Notes: a model not told the origin generated them from the letters alone. DNA of 64,000 bases from Saccharibacillus sp. O23 (GCF_002205895.1 NZ_NJDE01000011.1:1-64000), one strand, 5' to 3'; positions 1 through 10,163 are shown, counted from the first letter of the stretch. Numbers and translations: made by a program.

Positions 1-1720
1 CCGCGCCGAGAACGTCCGGCGCGCTCGGCTGCGCCTCGACGGCCGGCAGCTCGGCCGCCGGCAGGTCTCCGGCTTCGCCGAGCAGTTCCGCGAGCTTCGC
101 TTCGCGCAGATCCAGCGCTTCGCGCACTTCGCGGCGGCGGCGCGCTTTGTCCGCGAGCGCGGAAGCCGCGGCCAGCCGGCCGTCCAGTTCGGCCAGCCGT
201 TCCGCGTTCCGAGGTCCCCGGCTCTCGAGCAGCCGGTCGGCGAATTCGAGAGCCGCCCTGCGGAAGCGGCCGAGCGCGTCGGAGCGCAGGTCGCCGGTGA
301 AATTCATGACGTATTCCGGCGACAGCCGGGCGTCGGGATTCAGCCGCCCGGACATCCAGCCGCGCTCGACGCGCGGCAGGGCCGATTCGAGCTTCGCTTC
401 CCATTCGGCGTCCCAGATGCCGAGTTCCCGCCCGAACGCGCGCAGCCGTTCGCGCACGTGCACGTCCAATCCGGCTTCCACCCGCTCGGCGAAGTCGGCG
501 GCCGCGGCTTCGAGCCGCCGCTCCCGCTCCTGTTCGGTCTTCTTCTTCGAGCCGAACAGCCCGCCTGCCCGGAAACCGGACGCCGAAGCTTCCAGATACG
601 CCGCGACCAGATCGCGCAGCGACGCGGGCATGATCGGCGCGTTGTCCAGAATGCGGCCGATATCGTTCATCAGCCGGTCGCGCACGATCGAATTCTCGCC
701 CGCCAATTCGCCGCGCTCCTGCTGAAGCGCTTGCAAGCTTGATTCGGCCGTGCCTTCCGTTTCTTCTTCCCGCTCGTCCATGAATGCCGCTTCGGAAGGA
801 CGAACTTCGCGTTCGCGGCTCAGATGGCGATCGATCAGATCCTGCGCGGCAAGCCTTACGCCGCGTTCCAATACGCCTTCGCGCTCGGCAAGCAGGCGTT
901 CGATCAACGACACGAGCGTATGCCATCCGCTGAGCGGATGAGCCGGATGTTTGACCGACAGATACAAGATGCCCGCGGATTCGATCTGCCAATCGGAGAA
1001 AGTGCGCTCTACCGTCTCCCGGTAACCGGAGAACGGCAGCTCCGTTTCGCGGTGCTTATCCACCTGATTGACGATCAGATACAGCGGCTTGCCGAGGTCC
1101 GACAAGCTTTTGGCGAACGCCAGATTGGTCTCCGACTGTACATGATTGTAGTCCATCACGTAGAAGACCACGTCCGCCAAGTGCAGCGCCGCATCGGTCG
1201 CCGAAGCATGCGCCGCGTCGGTCGAATCGACGCCCGGCGTATCGAGGAACGCGCCTCCGCCTTGCAGCAGCGGAATATCGCCCCAGATCTCGACCGTCGC
1301 GTAAGCCTCGCCGTCTTTGCAATAGCGGGCGAGCGCTTCTTCCATTTGCTCAGGCGGCAGGGTCAGTTTGCGCTCCTGCACGTCGTCGGCCGATTCGGAC
1401 TCCGCGATGCGATCCGCTCCGCTTGCCGGATGCAGCGTGATCTCGGCCCGGCGCTCCCCGCTGCGAATGATCGCGGCGTTCGCCGTCGTCGGAAGCGGGC
1501 CGGACGGAAGCAGAGGCTCTCCGCACAGCGCATTGATCAGGCTGGATTTGCCGGCCGAGAAATGGCCCAGAAAAGCGAGCGTCAGCTCGCGCTTGTCCCA
1601 CTTGCGTTGCAGTTGGCCGATCTTGGCCGCCGTTTCGGGATCTTCATATGAAATTAGAGCGGCACGCAGCCGCTCTAATGTCTTGTGCAGATCCCCGGAT
1701 TTCATTGTCGTGTCCGCCAT
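1..1720 (-). CDS. Dynamin-like GTPase (DynA/YpbR type), 3' end outside window
   Basis: Large GTPase of the bacterial dynamin family, which binds and remodels membranes. The frame is open from ATG at 1720 to the window edge, giving about 573 residues. A P-loop GHFSAGKSS lies near residue 54, a DTPGVDSTD G3-like motif follows, and NQVDKH is the G4 motif; the rest is long and charged helical sequence. B. subtilis DynA is about 1,190 residues with two dynamin units, so a second unit may lie beyond the edge. Function in membrane protection or fusion is inferred from the family. The start follows GGAGGAGCAT and fits. The C-terminus and any membrane paddle cannot be judged here. Confidence 0.85.
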   Translation of the reverse strand, partial: MADTTMKSGDLHKTLERLRAALISYEDPETAAKIGQLQRKWDKRELTLAFLGHFSAGKSSLINALCGEPLLPSGPLPTTANAAIIRSGERRAEITLHPASGADRIAESESADDVQERKLTLPPEQMEEALARYCKDGEAYATVEIWGDIPLLQGGGAFLDTPGVDSTDAAHASATDAALHLADVVFYVMDYNHVQSETNLAFAKSLSDLGKPLYLIVNQVDKHRETELPFSGYRETVERTFSDWQIESAGILYLSVKHPAHPLSGWHTLVSLIERLLAEREGVLERGVRLAAQDLIDRHLSREREVRPSEAAFMDEREEETEGTAESSLQALQQERGELAGENSIVRDRLMNDIGRILDNAPIMPASLRDLVAAYLEASASGFRAGGLFGSKKKTEQERERRLEAAAADFAERVEAGLDVHVRERLRAFGRELGIWDAEWEAKLESALPRVERGWMSGRLNPDARLSPEYVMNFTGDLRSDALGRFRRAALEFADRLLESRGPRNAERLAELDGRLAAASALADKARRRREVREALDLREAKLAELLGEAGDLPAAELPAVEAQPSAPDVLGA

Positions 1721-1766
1721 ATGCTCCTCCAGGTTCAGCGCCGTTTGATGTTCCGGTTAACGAAAC

Positions 1767-2033
1767 TTAAACGGACGGGATGAAAATTTCGAAAATTTTG
1801 CCGTGCTGCAAAATCGTGATGTTGCGTTTCTTGTCGCGCATGACGACCACTTCCGGCTTAACGCGCATCTGTTCGATATATTCTTCCGGAATATCGGTGA
1901 CCAACCCGACGGTCACGCCTTCGACTTCGGTATCTTCGTTTTCCGGGATGTCGCTTTCGAGTACCTGCTCGAAAATGTCCGAAAACTTTTCAAATTCGTT
2001 GGTGTAGACGGTCACGCATTTCATGTTTTCCAT
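1767..2033 (-). CDS. Small conserved protein of unknown function
   Basis: Acidic protein of about 88 residues with alternating strands and helices and no membrane segment or signal peptide. I do not recognise the family. Three ATGs lie close together (2042, 2033, 2024). AAAGAGG abuts the first and is correctly spaced from the second, so 2033 was chosen; 2024 (MKCVTVYT) is also possible. It lies between nth and the dynamin-like gene on the same strand, with gaps of about 46-55 bp, so co-transcription is likely. The frame is open and its composition fits its neighbours, so it is probably real. Confidence 0.7.
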   Translation of the reverse strand: MENMKCVTVYTNEFEKFSDIFEQVLESDIPENEDTEVEGVTVGLVTDIPEEYIEQMRVKPEVVVMRDKKRNITILQHGKIFEIFIPSV

Positions 2034-2088
2034 TCTGTCCATCCTCTTTTTCGTGTAATTTTCATGACGTTTCGTACGAGCGCAAGCC

Positions 2089-2760
2089 TCAACCCGATTT
2101 CCGAGCGCGGCGAACGGTCGACGTTTTCATGCGTTTTTTGCCTTCCTTGCAGACGTCCAGCAGCGGACAGACCTGACAATTCGGCGACTGCGCTTTGCAG
2201 TGGTAACGACCGAAGAAAATCAGGCGATGATGCGTAAGCGTCCATTCGTCTTTCGGCACTTTTTTCATCAACTTCTTTTCGACTTCCAGTACCGAATCTT
2301 CTTCCGCCGCGAGCCCCAGCCGCTTCGATACGCGTTCGACATGGGTATCGACCGCGATCGCCGGAACGTCGAACGCATTGGACACCACGACATTGGCCGT
2401 CTTGCGTCCCACGCCGGGCAGCTTGACCAGCTCGTCGTGCGCGCTCGGAATCTCGCCCCCGTATTGGTCGATCAACAGCAGGCAGAGATTCTGAATATGC
2501 TTCGCTTTATTGCGATACAATCCGATCCGGCGGATATCCTGTTCCAACTCTTCGCGCGAAACGGCCAGATAGTCGGCAGGCGAGCGGTATTTCTGGAACA
2601 GATCCTTCGTGACTTTATTGACCGTTACGTCCGTGCACTGCGCCGACAGCAGCACCGCGATCGTCAGCTCGAACGCGTTGCTGTAATCCAGCTCGCAGCG
2701 GGCGTCGGGATACATGCCGGCAATCGTATCGAGAATATGTCTGACCTTCGCGTTCGTCAT
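2089..2760 (-). CDS. nth: Endonuclease III
   Basis: Bifunctional DNA glycosylase/AP lyase that removes oxidised pyrimidines in base excision repair. The 223 residues match the family length. The helix-hairpin-helix LPGVGRKTANVV is at about 114-125 with catalytic Lys120. The catalytic Asp is 138 in VDTHVERVS. The [4Fe-4S] ligands are Cys188, Cys195, Cys198 and Cys204 in the C-x6-C-x2-C-x5-C spacing, nearly the same numbering as E. coli Nth. In B. subtilis nth follows asnS-dnaD; here it is separated from dnaD by more than 20 kb, so that synteny is broken. Confidence 0.97.
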   Translation of the reverse strand: MTNAKVRHILDTIAGMYPDARCELDYSNAFELTIAVLLSAQCTDVTVNKVTKDLFQKYRSPADYLAVSREELEQDIRRIGLYRNKAKHIQNLCLLLIDQYGGEIPSAHDELVKLPGVGRKTANVVVSNAFDVPAIAVDTHVERVSKRLGLAAEEDSVLEVEKKLMKKVPKDEWTLTHHRLIFFGRYHCKAQSPNCQVCPLLDVCKEGKKRMKTSTVRRARKSG

Positions 2761-2828
2761 GGCTCAACCCTTTTTCCTCGCCGCGCTTTTTCGGCACGGA
2801 AGCAAAGTTCGGCGTCAAAGACAAACCG

Positions 2829-2863
2829 GCCGGTACGAACGTTGACGTTCGCACCGAACCGGC
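2829..2863 (-). terminator. Probable terminator of the S-layer-homology gene
   Basis: Inverted repeat CCGGTACGAACG / CGTTCGCACCG with a TTGA loop and one mismatch, 28 bp past the stop of the gene ending at 2891. On the minus strand it is followed by a moderately T-rich stretch (GGTTTGTCTTT). The T-tract is weak, so termination is probable but not certain. Confidence 0.5.
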
Positions 2864-2890
2864 TGTCCCCGGCGTCCGCCGGGCTGAAAT

Positions 2891-5650
2891 CTATTGCTTC
2901 GCAAGCTCGTACACGACGTTATTATTCAGATACAATACGATCTTATCATCTCCGGCGAGCGATTGCACGCTGATATTCGCCGTTCCTTGATGAACCCAAG
3001 CGTCCGGCGACAATTTGAACGTGTTCGCTTCCGACGATCCCGGCGTGATCTTGACGTATACGGTCTGCGTGAACGCGTCGTATTTCCAGAACGTTTTGTT
3101 GAGCGCTTGGAATACCGTGAACGTCGTGCTTCCGTTCGGCTGAACGACCGCCTGCACGTGCTGTCCGGCGGACAGCGTCGACAGACCCGAGACGATCGTG
3201 CCGTTCTGATTGATCGTCAGCGGCTGAGTCGCTCCGGAGTAGGTGCGCGTAACGCCTGCGGACGTCAAGACGGTCACCGAGCGGGAGACCGGATCGACGC
3301 TCTGGATCGTGCCCATCACGCTGTCGGACAACCGTACTTTCGCCACGTCGGAGCCGTTGAACGTCACGTCGACCATGCTGCCGACCGTCAGGCCGGAGAA
3401 CCCGATCTGCTGGCCTTGCGCGTTGACGATATTCGCGTTGTCCACGTAAGGCGCGCTTGCCGTTCCGTTCTGATCGAGACTCAAGCGGTTCGCGGAAGGC
3501 GTCGTTCCCGTCACGCGGAACTGCTGGGTCGTCTGCACGGCCACGGATTGCAGCGCTACGCGATCGGCATACAGCGAAGCGACGACGCGATCGCCGACTT
3601 TGACGTTGTTCAGCGTCGCGTTGGTCACGCCGTAGACTTGGACGACCGTTCCGGTCGTGCCGTAAGGCAGTTTGACGCTCGTTCCGTTATCGAGCTTCAG
3701 GCTCAGCAGCATCGAAGCACCGTTCACCTGCTCGACCGTGCCTTCGTATTTGTAGACCAAATCGAGCGACAGCAGGCGGCTGCCTACGGCCGTCAGGTTG
3801 ACGCCGCGGCCTTGGCTTTTTACCAACAGCGTTTCGAGTTCTTTGAGACTCGGAGCGGCCGAATTGTACGTCAATTTCGTATTGGCATCCAAAATGAAAG
3901 CAAAAGGCTTGCCCGAAGAATCCGTTCCCGCCAACAGCTTGATCGTCGGATCGTAAGAACTGATCGTCGCGTTCGCCAATTGGGTCGCTTCCCGTTGTTT
4001 CACGGTAATGCGGGTCACTTCGCCGTTACCGTTCAGCGTCAATTCCACTTGGTCGCCCTGCGTCTTGTCGGCGATCAGGTCTTTGAACGACGCCGTTTTG
4101 CCGTCGATCATCACGATCGCGCCGTTTGCGATCAGTTTGACTTCGAGCGCTCCCGATGCCGTTTTGTAAGTCAGCGTCGAACCGTCGGCGGCCGTCTGGT
4201 ACAGCGACGCCGTGATCGTGCGTTCCACGCTTTCGGTTACTTCGATGCTGCGAACGGCGTTATTTTCGATCGTATAACGCACTTTGCTGCCCGGCTTGAG
4301 GTCGGCCGAACCTAAGATCTCGTTCTGATAGCGGATAATCGAACCGGAATCCAGTCTATACTGCTCGCTCAGGCCCGTCGACGAAACGAACGTGACTGTG
4401 CCGTTTGCCGTATCGACCGCCGAGATCGTGCCCGTATCGGTCTTGCTGACGTTGCCCGACGTGATCTGCACGGTCAGGATTGCGCCGCTGCCGGAGTACG
4501 TTTCGCGCAGCAGCGATACCCGGCTGCCCGAACTGATCGTTTTCGGATCGATCTTGCTGCCGTTCTGATCGAGGAACACCGTCGCCGCGTCGTATTGATA
4601 TTTCGGATAATCGTTCTCCGTCTTGAGCCACAACGTATCGGAACCGGTAATCCGGTCGAATTCGCCCGTGATCGTCTCCACTTGGGCTTTGGCGTCTACC
4701 GTCTCCACGTAAGCGGCCTGCTGGCCGGCTCCGGACGCCATGACTTTCGTATAGAGTTTCAGCGCCGAAGCCTGGGACTTCGTATCGGAATCGGCGGTGT
4801 AATACACCGTTCCGGCTCCGAGCGCATACGTCGTGCTCGTTCCGTTCGCGAACAGCGTCAACGAGTTGGCGGTCAAGCCCGTCACGATTCCGGTAGTCGT
4901 TCCCGCATATGTAGGCGTGATATAGCTTTCGGCGCGGCTGAAGAACGTCGCCATCTGCGCGCGCGTCACGGAACCGGCCGGGTTGAATTTGTTGTTCTCC
5001 ACCCCTTGGGCGATCCCGAGCTTGACGGCCGTGCTGACATACCCGAGATTGCCGGAAGCGATATCCGAGTTGTCCGCGAACGAAGTCGAAGCCGACGACG
5101 CCAGCGCATCCGCTTCTTTGCCGATCGCGCGCACGAGGATCTTGGTCACCCATTCGCGGCTTGCCGGCTGCGTGCCCCACGCTTTGCCGTCTTTATCCGA
5201 TTCTTCGCCGGACTTCAACAGTCCTTTGTCCAGCGCCAGATCGATATAAGGCTTGAAATAGTTGCCGGCGGTCAATCCTGTCGGAAGCACGGCCGAATCG
5301 ATCGAGCCTAATTCTTTGTCCGCGCCGACGAAACGGATCGCCATCGTAACGGCTTCCTGACGGGTGATGTTATCGCCCGGTTTGAACTGTCCGTTCTGTC
5401 CCAAGACGATGCCCTGCGCCGCCAGCTTATAAATATGTTTTTCGGCCCAATAGCCGGATTTTACGTCGCTGAAACCGGCCGGGGCGGCCGCCGTTTTCAC
5501 CGTCGGAGCCGCGGACGTCGCGCCTGTTTCCGCAGCCAAAGCGAATCCGCCTCCGCTTGCCCCCATGACCACGGCCAGTACGGCCGGAACCACTTTGCTG
5601 ACTTTGCCCGATTTGCCGTTCGGACGACGGTTGGATTTGAACTGCTGCAT
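2891..5650 (-). CDS. S-layer homology (SLH) domain surface protein
   Basis: Secreted cell-wall protein of 919 residues. A basic N-terminus and hydrophobic core (about 18-40) ending in ALAAE form a signal peptide. Three SLH units follow: FSDVKSGYWAEKHIYKLAAQG at about 59-108, a second at about 130-185, and a third ending VTRAQMATFFSRAE near 240. SLH triads normally bind pyruvylated wall polysaccharide. The remaining 650 residues are beta-rich, with several loose repeats of the pattern G-x-I-x-x-V ... L-x-x-G-x-x-V. The start was set at 5650 because AAAGGGG sits 8 nt upstream; an upstream in-frame start would overlap the RBS. Function beyond wall anchoring is unknown. Confidence 0.9.
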   Translation of the reverse strand: MQQFKSNRRPNGKSGKVSKVVPAVLAVVMGASGGGFALAAETGATSAAPTVKTAAAPAGFSDVKSGYWAEKHIYKLAAQGIVLGQNGQFKPGDNITRQEAVTMAIRFVGADKELGSIDSAVLPTGLTAGNYFKPYIDLALDKGLLKSGEESDKDGKAWGTQPASREWVTKILVRAIGKEADALASSASTSFADNSDIASGNLGYVSTAVKLGIAQGVENNKFNPAGSVTRAQMATFFSRAESYITPTYAGTTTGIVTGLTANSLTLFANGTSTTYALGAGTVYYTADSDTKSQASALKLYTKVMASGAGQQAAYVETVDAKAQVETITGEFDRITGSDTLWLKTENDYPKYQYDAATVFLDQNGSKIDPKTISSGSRVSLLRETYSGSGAILTVQITSGNVSKTDTGTISAVDTANGTVTFVSSTGLSEQYRLDSGSIIRYQNEILGSADLKPGSKVRYTIENNAVRSIEVTESVERTITASLYQTAADGSTLTYKTASGALEVKLIANGAIVMIDGKTASFKDLIADKTQGDQVELTLNGNGEVTRITVKQREATQLANATISSYDPTIKLLAGTDSSGKPFAFILDANTKLTYNSAAPSLKELETLLVKSQGRGVNLTAVGSRLLSLDLVYKYEGTVEQVNGASMLLSLKLDNGTSVKLPYGTTGTVVQVYGVTNATLNNVKVGDRVVASLYADRVALQSVAVQTTQQFRVTGTTPSANRLSLDQNGTASAPYVDNANIVNAQGQQIGFSGLTVGSMVDVTFNGSDVAKVRLSDSVMGTIQSVDPVSRSVTVLTSAGVTRTYSGATQPLTINQNGTIVSGLSTLSAGQHVQAVVQPNGSTTFTVFQALNKTFWKYDAFTQTVYVKITPGSSEANTFKLSPDAWVHQGTANISVQSLAGDDKIVLYLNNNVVYELAKQ

Positions 5651-5701
5651 GATCTTTTCCCCTTTCACTCTTGTGCCCGTGATTCAGCATCAAACATAAC
5701 A

Positions 5702-5740
5702 ATTCGCCGCTGGCGTTGTCTACTCCTGCCGGCGGCGAAT
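5702..5740 (-). terminator. Hairpin between amidase and SLH genes
   Basis: Nine-bp arms ATTCGCCGC / GCGGCGAAT plus an inner GGC/GCC pair. It is downstream of the amidase stop on the minus strand and has only a short T-poor tail. It could be a weak terminator or an mRNA-stabilising hairpin between the two genes. Confidence 0.35.
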
Positions 5741-5793
5741 GTATGAAAGAATCGTAACTTTTTTGATTTGGGTTCAGCTTGGCTTACCTTGAT

Positions 5794-7209
5794 TTACACG
5801 CCCAAATATTCGAACAAGCCTTTCGCGATCGCTTCGGCCACGCGCTGTTGGAACGCGTCGTCTTTCAATTTCGCGGCGTCTCCCGAGTTGCTGACAAAGC
5901 CGACTTCGAGCAGCGCGGCCGGCATCGTCGTCTCGCGAATGACGTGGAAGTTGCCGTATTGGACTTTGCGGTCCGCGAGGCCGGTAGCGGCCAGCAGATA
6001 CTTATGCAGCACGGTCGCCAGCGATTTGCTGTTGGCCCGCTGATAATACGACTCGGTTCCCGTAGCGGCCGCGGAGCCGCTGTTGTTATGAATCGAGACG
6101 AATACGTCCGCATTGACGTTCTGAGCCACGCGCACGCGTTCTTTCAATTCCAAGAACGTATCGTCGCTGCGCGTCATCACGACGTCCACTTTCGGATTTT
6201 TTTTCAACATGGCTTCGACTTTGAGCGCGATCCCCAAGTTGATGTCTTTCTCGCGGATGCTGTTGCCTACCGCGCCCGGATCATGGTCGCCGTGTCCGGC
6301 GTCGATCACGATCACTTTTTTGCCGTTGCCGCCCACGTTCGTATTCGGCGCGCTCGCTTTGTCCAGCGCTACGAATATCGAAGTGCCTTCGGTCGACAGC
6401 TTGTACGTGTTCGCGCTTTTCAGATCGATCACGACCTGAACGGTATTCGGATTGCTTTTCGGAACGAAATACCGAATCTGCGAGACGTTGTCGGCGTTGG
6501 CGGCCGAGATCGTTCCGACGTCGCCGACGGCCATTCCGCTGCCGATCGCCGGTCCGAAACCGGTATTCGACAACTCGAGCAGAATGCGATCCGGGCCGGC
6601 CAATACGGAATCTTTGACCGAGACCGTCTTATCCGTCGTGACCATCAGCCGGTTGTCGCTGAAGCTGATCGCCTGCAGCACCGCCGCGTTCGCGCCGGGC
6701 GTCGGAGTCGGCGTTACCGTACCGCCCGCGTTGCCCGACGTTCCGGGAACGGTCGTGCCGATCTGGCCGCCGGCCGGGTTGCCCGACGTGAACAGCGAGA
6801 CCGTTTTGTCGCCGTTGTTCCATTTGACCTGCAAACCGAGCTGCGAGCTGACGAACCGCAGCGGAACGTACGTGGTTCCTTTTTGCGCCATGGCCGGTTG
6901 ATTCAGCGGAACGAGCGCCCCGTTTATCGCGGCCGTTCCTTGGTTAATGGTGAGTACGACGGTATCCGGGCCGTTTACGATCGATACCTGTTGAGCCGAC
7001 TGGCTCCAGTCGACCTTGTAACCCAACCCTTCGGACACCACCCGAATCGGTACCATCGTCGTCTGATTAACGGTCAGCACATCCGCATTAGCAAGCTCCT
7101 GGTTGTCCAACATTACCTTGGTTCCCGAGGAAGCCGCTTGTCCCGTATGCGGGAGCAAGAACATCAGCATCAGGACCGCCATCACTGTCGTTAATACATA
7201 CTTTCTCAT
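5794..7209 (-). CDS. N-acetylmuramoyl-L-alanine amidase with stalk and AMIN-like domains
   Basis: Exported zinc amidase that cleaves the bond between MurNAc and the stem peptide. Signal peptide 1-25 ends in GQAA. Residues 28-140 carry two copper-amine-oxidase-N-like (stalk) repeats (TTMVPIRVVSEGLGYKVDW and TTYVPLRFVSSQLGLQVKW). A PT-rich linker is near 163-174, an AMIN-like beta region at 175-285, and an Amidase_3 domain at 297-471. Zinc ligands are His306 (DAGHGDHDPGA), Glu320 (REKD) and His374 (SIHNN); catalytic Glu435 is in LLEVGFVS. It precedes the SLH gene on the same strand, suggesting a shared envelope role. Confidence 0.95.
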   Translation of the reverse strand: MRKYVLTTVMAVLMLMFLLPHTGQAASSGTKVMLDNQELANADVLTVNQTTMVPIRVVSEGLGYKVDWSQSAQQVSIVNGPDTVVLTINQGTAAINGALVPLNQPAMAQKGTTYVPLRFVSSQLGLQVKWNNGDKTVSLFTSGNPAGGQIGTTVPGTSGNAGGTVTPTPTPGANAAVLQAISFSDNRLMVTTDKTVSVKDSVLAGPDRILLELSNTGFGPAIGSGMAVGDVGTISAANADNVSQIRYFVPKSNPNTVQVVIDLKSANTYKLSTEGTSIFVALDKASAPNTNVGGNGKKVIVIDAGHGDHDPGAVGNSIREKDINLGIALKVEAMLKKNPKVDVVMTRSDDTFLELKERVRVAQNVNADVFVSIHNNSGSAAATGTESYYQRANSKSLATVLHKYLLAATGLADRKVQYGNFHVIRETTMPAALLEVGFVSNSGDAAKLKDDAFQQRVAEAIAKGLFEYLGV

Positions 7210-7448
7210 TATCCACCTCTAAATCTTCGCTTTTTTCGTCGGACTTCGCTCCGTCGACGCTTGCTCCCAAACGTCCGCCGAAGCGTTTCCGAACTATTGT
7301 CATCCCAACGGCTGCTCACGTTAGCTTAGACGCGAACTTTTTTCGAAAGTTGCGGCAGTTATTGCAAATTTGTTACCATTTCTTGTCTCAAGACTTCCAA
7401 CTTCGCGGCTTCTCTTCTTTTACTATCGGCAGATTCGGCAGTCAAAAC

Positions 7449-7877
7449 TTAGGTCTGGGGCGAAAAAACTCCGGATTTTTTTGCGTCTTCCTTCTGTTTC
7501 CGAATCTCTTTTCGTTCCGCGTCCGATTTGTCCGGTACGACACGCGTCGGCACGAATTCGCCCAACATCCCGTAAAACTGCCGAAACGCTTCGCCCAACT
7601 TCGCTCCGTACGGAATTCCGAAGTAGTGCCGGAACATGCCCGCTTCGACGATCAAAGAAGAAGCGTTCGCCGGTACGCGCAGCCGTTCGCGGCCTGCCCA
7701 AGTCTTGACGAACTCCAACTTCAGCAGAGCGAAGTCCGGCTTGGGTTCGTCGCGTTCGTACAGCCGGACCAGCACGATATACTCGAACTTTTCGTATGTA
7801 AACAAAAAAGAGTCGATGTCCGTTTTTCTTCTTTCCATATCTTTCTTCAAGACTTTCAAGTTTTCCAATGCCGCCAT
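7449..7877 (-). CDS. Conserved protein of unknown function
   Basis: About 142 residues, soluble, mixed alpha/beta, with a highly charged C-terminal tail rich in Lys and Arg. No family recognised. The frame is open further upstream to 8003, but that extension runs through the leuCD terminator. AAGGAGGGG precedes ATG 7877 by about 13 nt, a little long, so this start is probable rather than certain. It sits alone between leuD and the amidase gene on the same strand. Confidence 0.6.
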   Translation of the reverse strand: MAALENLKVLKKDMERRKTDIDSFLFTYEKFEYIVLVRLYERDEPKPDFALLKLEFVKTWAGRERLRVPANASSLIVEAGMFRHYFGIPYGAKLGEAFRQFYGMLGEFVPTRVVPDKSDAERKEIRKQKEDAKKSGVFSPQT

Positions 7878-7961
7878 TTTCGCTGATGATCCCCTCCTTC
7901 GCAGCCTCTCTTTAGCATAATCGAAACCGGACTTTTTTTGAATGGTCTTCCCGATTATCGC

Positions 7962-7997
7962 AAAAACGCCGCTTATCCGATCGACGGACAAGCGGCG
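7962..7997 (-). terminator. Terminator of leuCD
   Basis: Stem CGCCGCTT-x-TCCG / CGGA-x-AAGCGGCG with loop ATCGA, followed on the minus strand by TTTTTG. It is 40 bp past the leuD stop and separates leuCD from the next gene. Confidence 0.8.
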
Positions 7998-8036
7998 CTG
8001 CATGGAATCGTAAAAAGGAAAGCCGGCGGCGGAACG

Positions 8037-8639
8037 TTACACGTAGGCCCGCTCGGCGCGCTTGGCTTCGTACGCGGAGATCTCGTCTTCGTGCTGAAGC
8101 GTCAAGCCGATATCGTCGAGGCCTTGCAGCAGGAACTGGCGGCGGTGCTCGTCCAGATCGAAGTCGATCTTGAGACCGTAATCGTCCGTGAGCGTCTTCT
8201 CTTCGAGATTGACGTTCAGGCGGTACCCTTCATGCTGCGCGGTGCGGTCGAACAGATCTTGAACTTGCTCTTCCGACAGCTTGATCGGCAGGATGCCGTT
8301 CTTGAAGCAGTTGTTGTAGAAAATATCGGCGAACGACGGCGCGATGACGCAGCGGAATCCGTAGTCCATGATCGCCCACGGCGCGTGTTCGCGGGACGAA
8401 CCGCAGCCGAAATTCGCGCGGGAAATCAGCACTTCGGCGCCTTGGTAGCGCGGCTTGTTCATCTCGAACGAAGGATTGACTTCGCCCGCTTCGTCGAAGC
8501 GCCACTCGAAGAACAGGAACTGGCCGAAACCGGTCCGCTCGATGCGTTTCAAGAATTGTTTGGGAATGATGGCGTCCGTATCGACATTGACCCGATCCAC
8601 CGGGGCGACGAGCCCGTTTAATTGTTTGAATGCTTCCAT
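8037..8639 (-). CDS. leuD: 3-isopropylmalate dehydratase small subunit
   Basis: Swivel subunit of isopropylmalate isomerase (LeuCD), which converts 2- to 3-isopropylmalate in leucine synthesis. The 200 residues are typical. Recognisable motifs are [15 protein letters not shown] near 20 and [13 protein letters not shown] near 76-88. It starts 28 bp after leuC, with AAGGGA as RBS, and ends before a strong terminator, so leuCD is a two-gene unit. leuA, leuB and the ilv genes are not in the window. Confidence 0.97.
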   Translation of the reverse strand: MEAFKQLNGLVAPVDRVNVDTDAIIPKQFLKRIERTGFGQFLFFEWRFDEAGEVNPSFEMNKPRYQGAEVLISRANFGCGSSREHAPWAIMDYGFRCVIAPSFADIFYNNCFKNGILPIKLSEEQVQDLFDRTAQHEGYRLNVNLEEKTLTDDYGLKIDFDLDEHRRQFLLQGLDDIGLTLQHEDEISAYEAKRAERAYV

Positions 8640-8667
8640 ATGTGAGTCCCTTCTTTCCGGAGATTGG

Positions 8668-10089
8668 TCAGATTACGGCTTCCGTCTTGAATGTCCAGTC
8701 GCGCACGTCCGTGAAATGCCCTTCGATCGCGGCTGCCGCGGCCATCGCCGGCGATACCAGATGCGTCCGTCCTCCGCGGCCTTGACGGCCTTCGAAGTTC
8801 CGGTTGGACGTGGAGGCGCAGCGTTGTCCCGGCTGCAGCACGTCCGGATTCATCGCGAGGCACATGCTGCATCCCGCTTCGCGCCATTCGAAGCCCGCTT
8901 CGCGGAAAACGACGTCCAGCCCTTCCTGCTCGGCTTGCAGCTTGACGCGTCCCGAACCCGGAACCACGATCGCGGTCACGGTTTCCGCCACTTTGTAGCC
9001 TTTGGCGATCGCTGCGGCGGCGCGCAGATCTTCGATCCGGCCGTTCGTGCAGGAACCGATGAACACGTAGTCGACCGGAATATCGGACATTTTGGTGCCC
9101 GGTACCAGATCCATGTATTCCAGCGCTTTTTCGGCGGCGCGGCGTTCGTTCTCCGTCTCGAAATCGGCCGGATTCGGCACGACCGAGTCGATATCCGTAC
9201 CCATGCCCGGGCTGGTGCCCCAAGTCACTTGAGGGATCAGCGTATCGACGTCGAATTCGACGACGCGGTCGTACTCCGCGCCTTCGTCCGTAACGAGCTG
9301 TTTCCAATCGGCTACCGCCGCTTCGAACGCTTCGCCTTGCGGCGCGTACTGACGGCCCCGGATATGTTCGAACGTCGTTTCGTCCGGCGCGATCAGGCCC
9401 GCTCTCGCTCCGCCTTCGATCGACATGTTGCAGACGGTCATGCGTTCTTCCATCGTCAGGCTGCGAATCGCTTCGCCCGTATATTCCAATACGTATCCGG
9501 TCGCGAAGTCCGTGCCGTATTTGGCGATAACGCCGAGAATCATGTCTTTCGCGGTCACGCCCGGTTTACGAGTGCCGACGAAACGCACTTCCATCGTTTT
9601 GGATTTGGCCTGCTGGAGACACTGGGTCGCCAACACGTGTTCCACTTCGCTCGTGCCGATGCCGAACGACAGCGCGCCGAACGCGCCGTGCGTGGACGTA
9701 TGGCTGTCGCCGCAGACGATCGTTTTGCCCGGATGGGTCAGGCCCAGCTCCGGTCCCATGACGTGAACCACGCCTTGATCGATCGTATCGAGGTCGAACA
9801 GCTTGACGCCGAAGTCTTTGCAGTTCTGCGACAGCGTATCGATCTGCTGTTTCGAAATCGGGTCTTTGATATTGAAGCGGTCCGTCGTCGGCACGTTATG
9901 GTCCATCGTGGCGAACGTGCGGTCCGGGCGGCGCACTTGGCGTCCGCTGAGGCGCAGTCCTTCGAACGCTTGAGGAGACGTGACTTCGTGCACCAGATGC
10001 AAATCGATATAGATGATGGCCGGCTTGCCTTCTTCTTGATGAATGACGTGATTGTCCCAAATCTTCTCGTACATGGTCTTTTTGCTCAT
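8668..10089 (-). CDS. leuC: 3-isopropylmalate dehydratase large subunit
   Basis: Catalytic [4Fe-4S] aconitase-family subunit of isopropylmalate isomerase. Counting from the ATG at 10089, the cluster ligands are Cys347 (IGSCTNGR), Cys407 and Cys410 (GCSMC), the same numbers as in E. coli Leu[14 protein letters not shown] near 126 is the substrate-pocket motif. The start follows GGGGTGAACAAG; an earlier GTG at 10098 would leave no room for the RBS. Divergent from a LysR regulator that probably controls it. Confidence 0.97.
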   Translation of the reverse strand: MSKKTMYEKIWDNHVIHQEEGKPAIIYIDLHLVHEVTSPQAFEGLRLSGRQVRRPDRTFATMDHNVPTTDRFNIKDPISKQQIDTLSQNCKDFGVKLFDLDTIDQGVVHVMGPELGLTHPGKTIVCGDSHTSTHGAFGALSFGIGTSEVEHVLATQCLQQAKSKTMEVRFVGTRKPGVTAKDMILGVIAKYGTDFATGYVLEYTGEAIRSLTMEERMTVCNMSIEGGARAGLIAPDETTFEHIRGRQYAPQGEAFEAAVADWKQLVTDEGAEYDRVVEFDVDTLIPQVTWGTSPGMGTDIDSVVPNPADFETENERRAAEKALEYMDLVPGTKMSDIPVDYVFIGSCTNGRIEDLRAAAAIAKGYKVAETVTAIVVPGSGRVKLQAEQEGLDVVFREAGFEWREAGCSMCLAMNPDVLQPGQRCASTSNRNFEGRQGRGGRTHLVSPAMAAAAAIEGHFTDVRDWTFKTEAVI

Positions 10090-10163
10090 CTTGTTCACCC
10101 CGCTGCTGGATTCGAACCGGCCGTACTCCGCATGTCGTTCGCGCCGGTTTTGTTATTGGGTTA

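Noticed and set aside
2894-4315. Long open frames opposite the SLH, amidase, FtsH and dinG genes
   Set aside because: High-GC antisense shadows rich in Arg and His; the genes on the other strand have clear domains.
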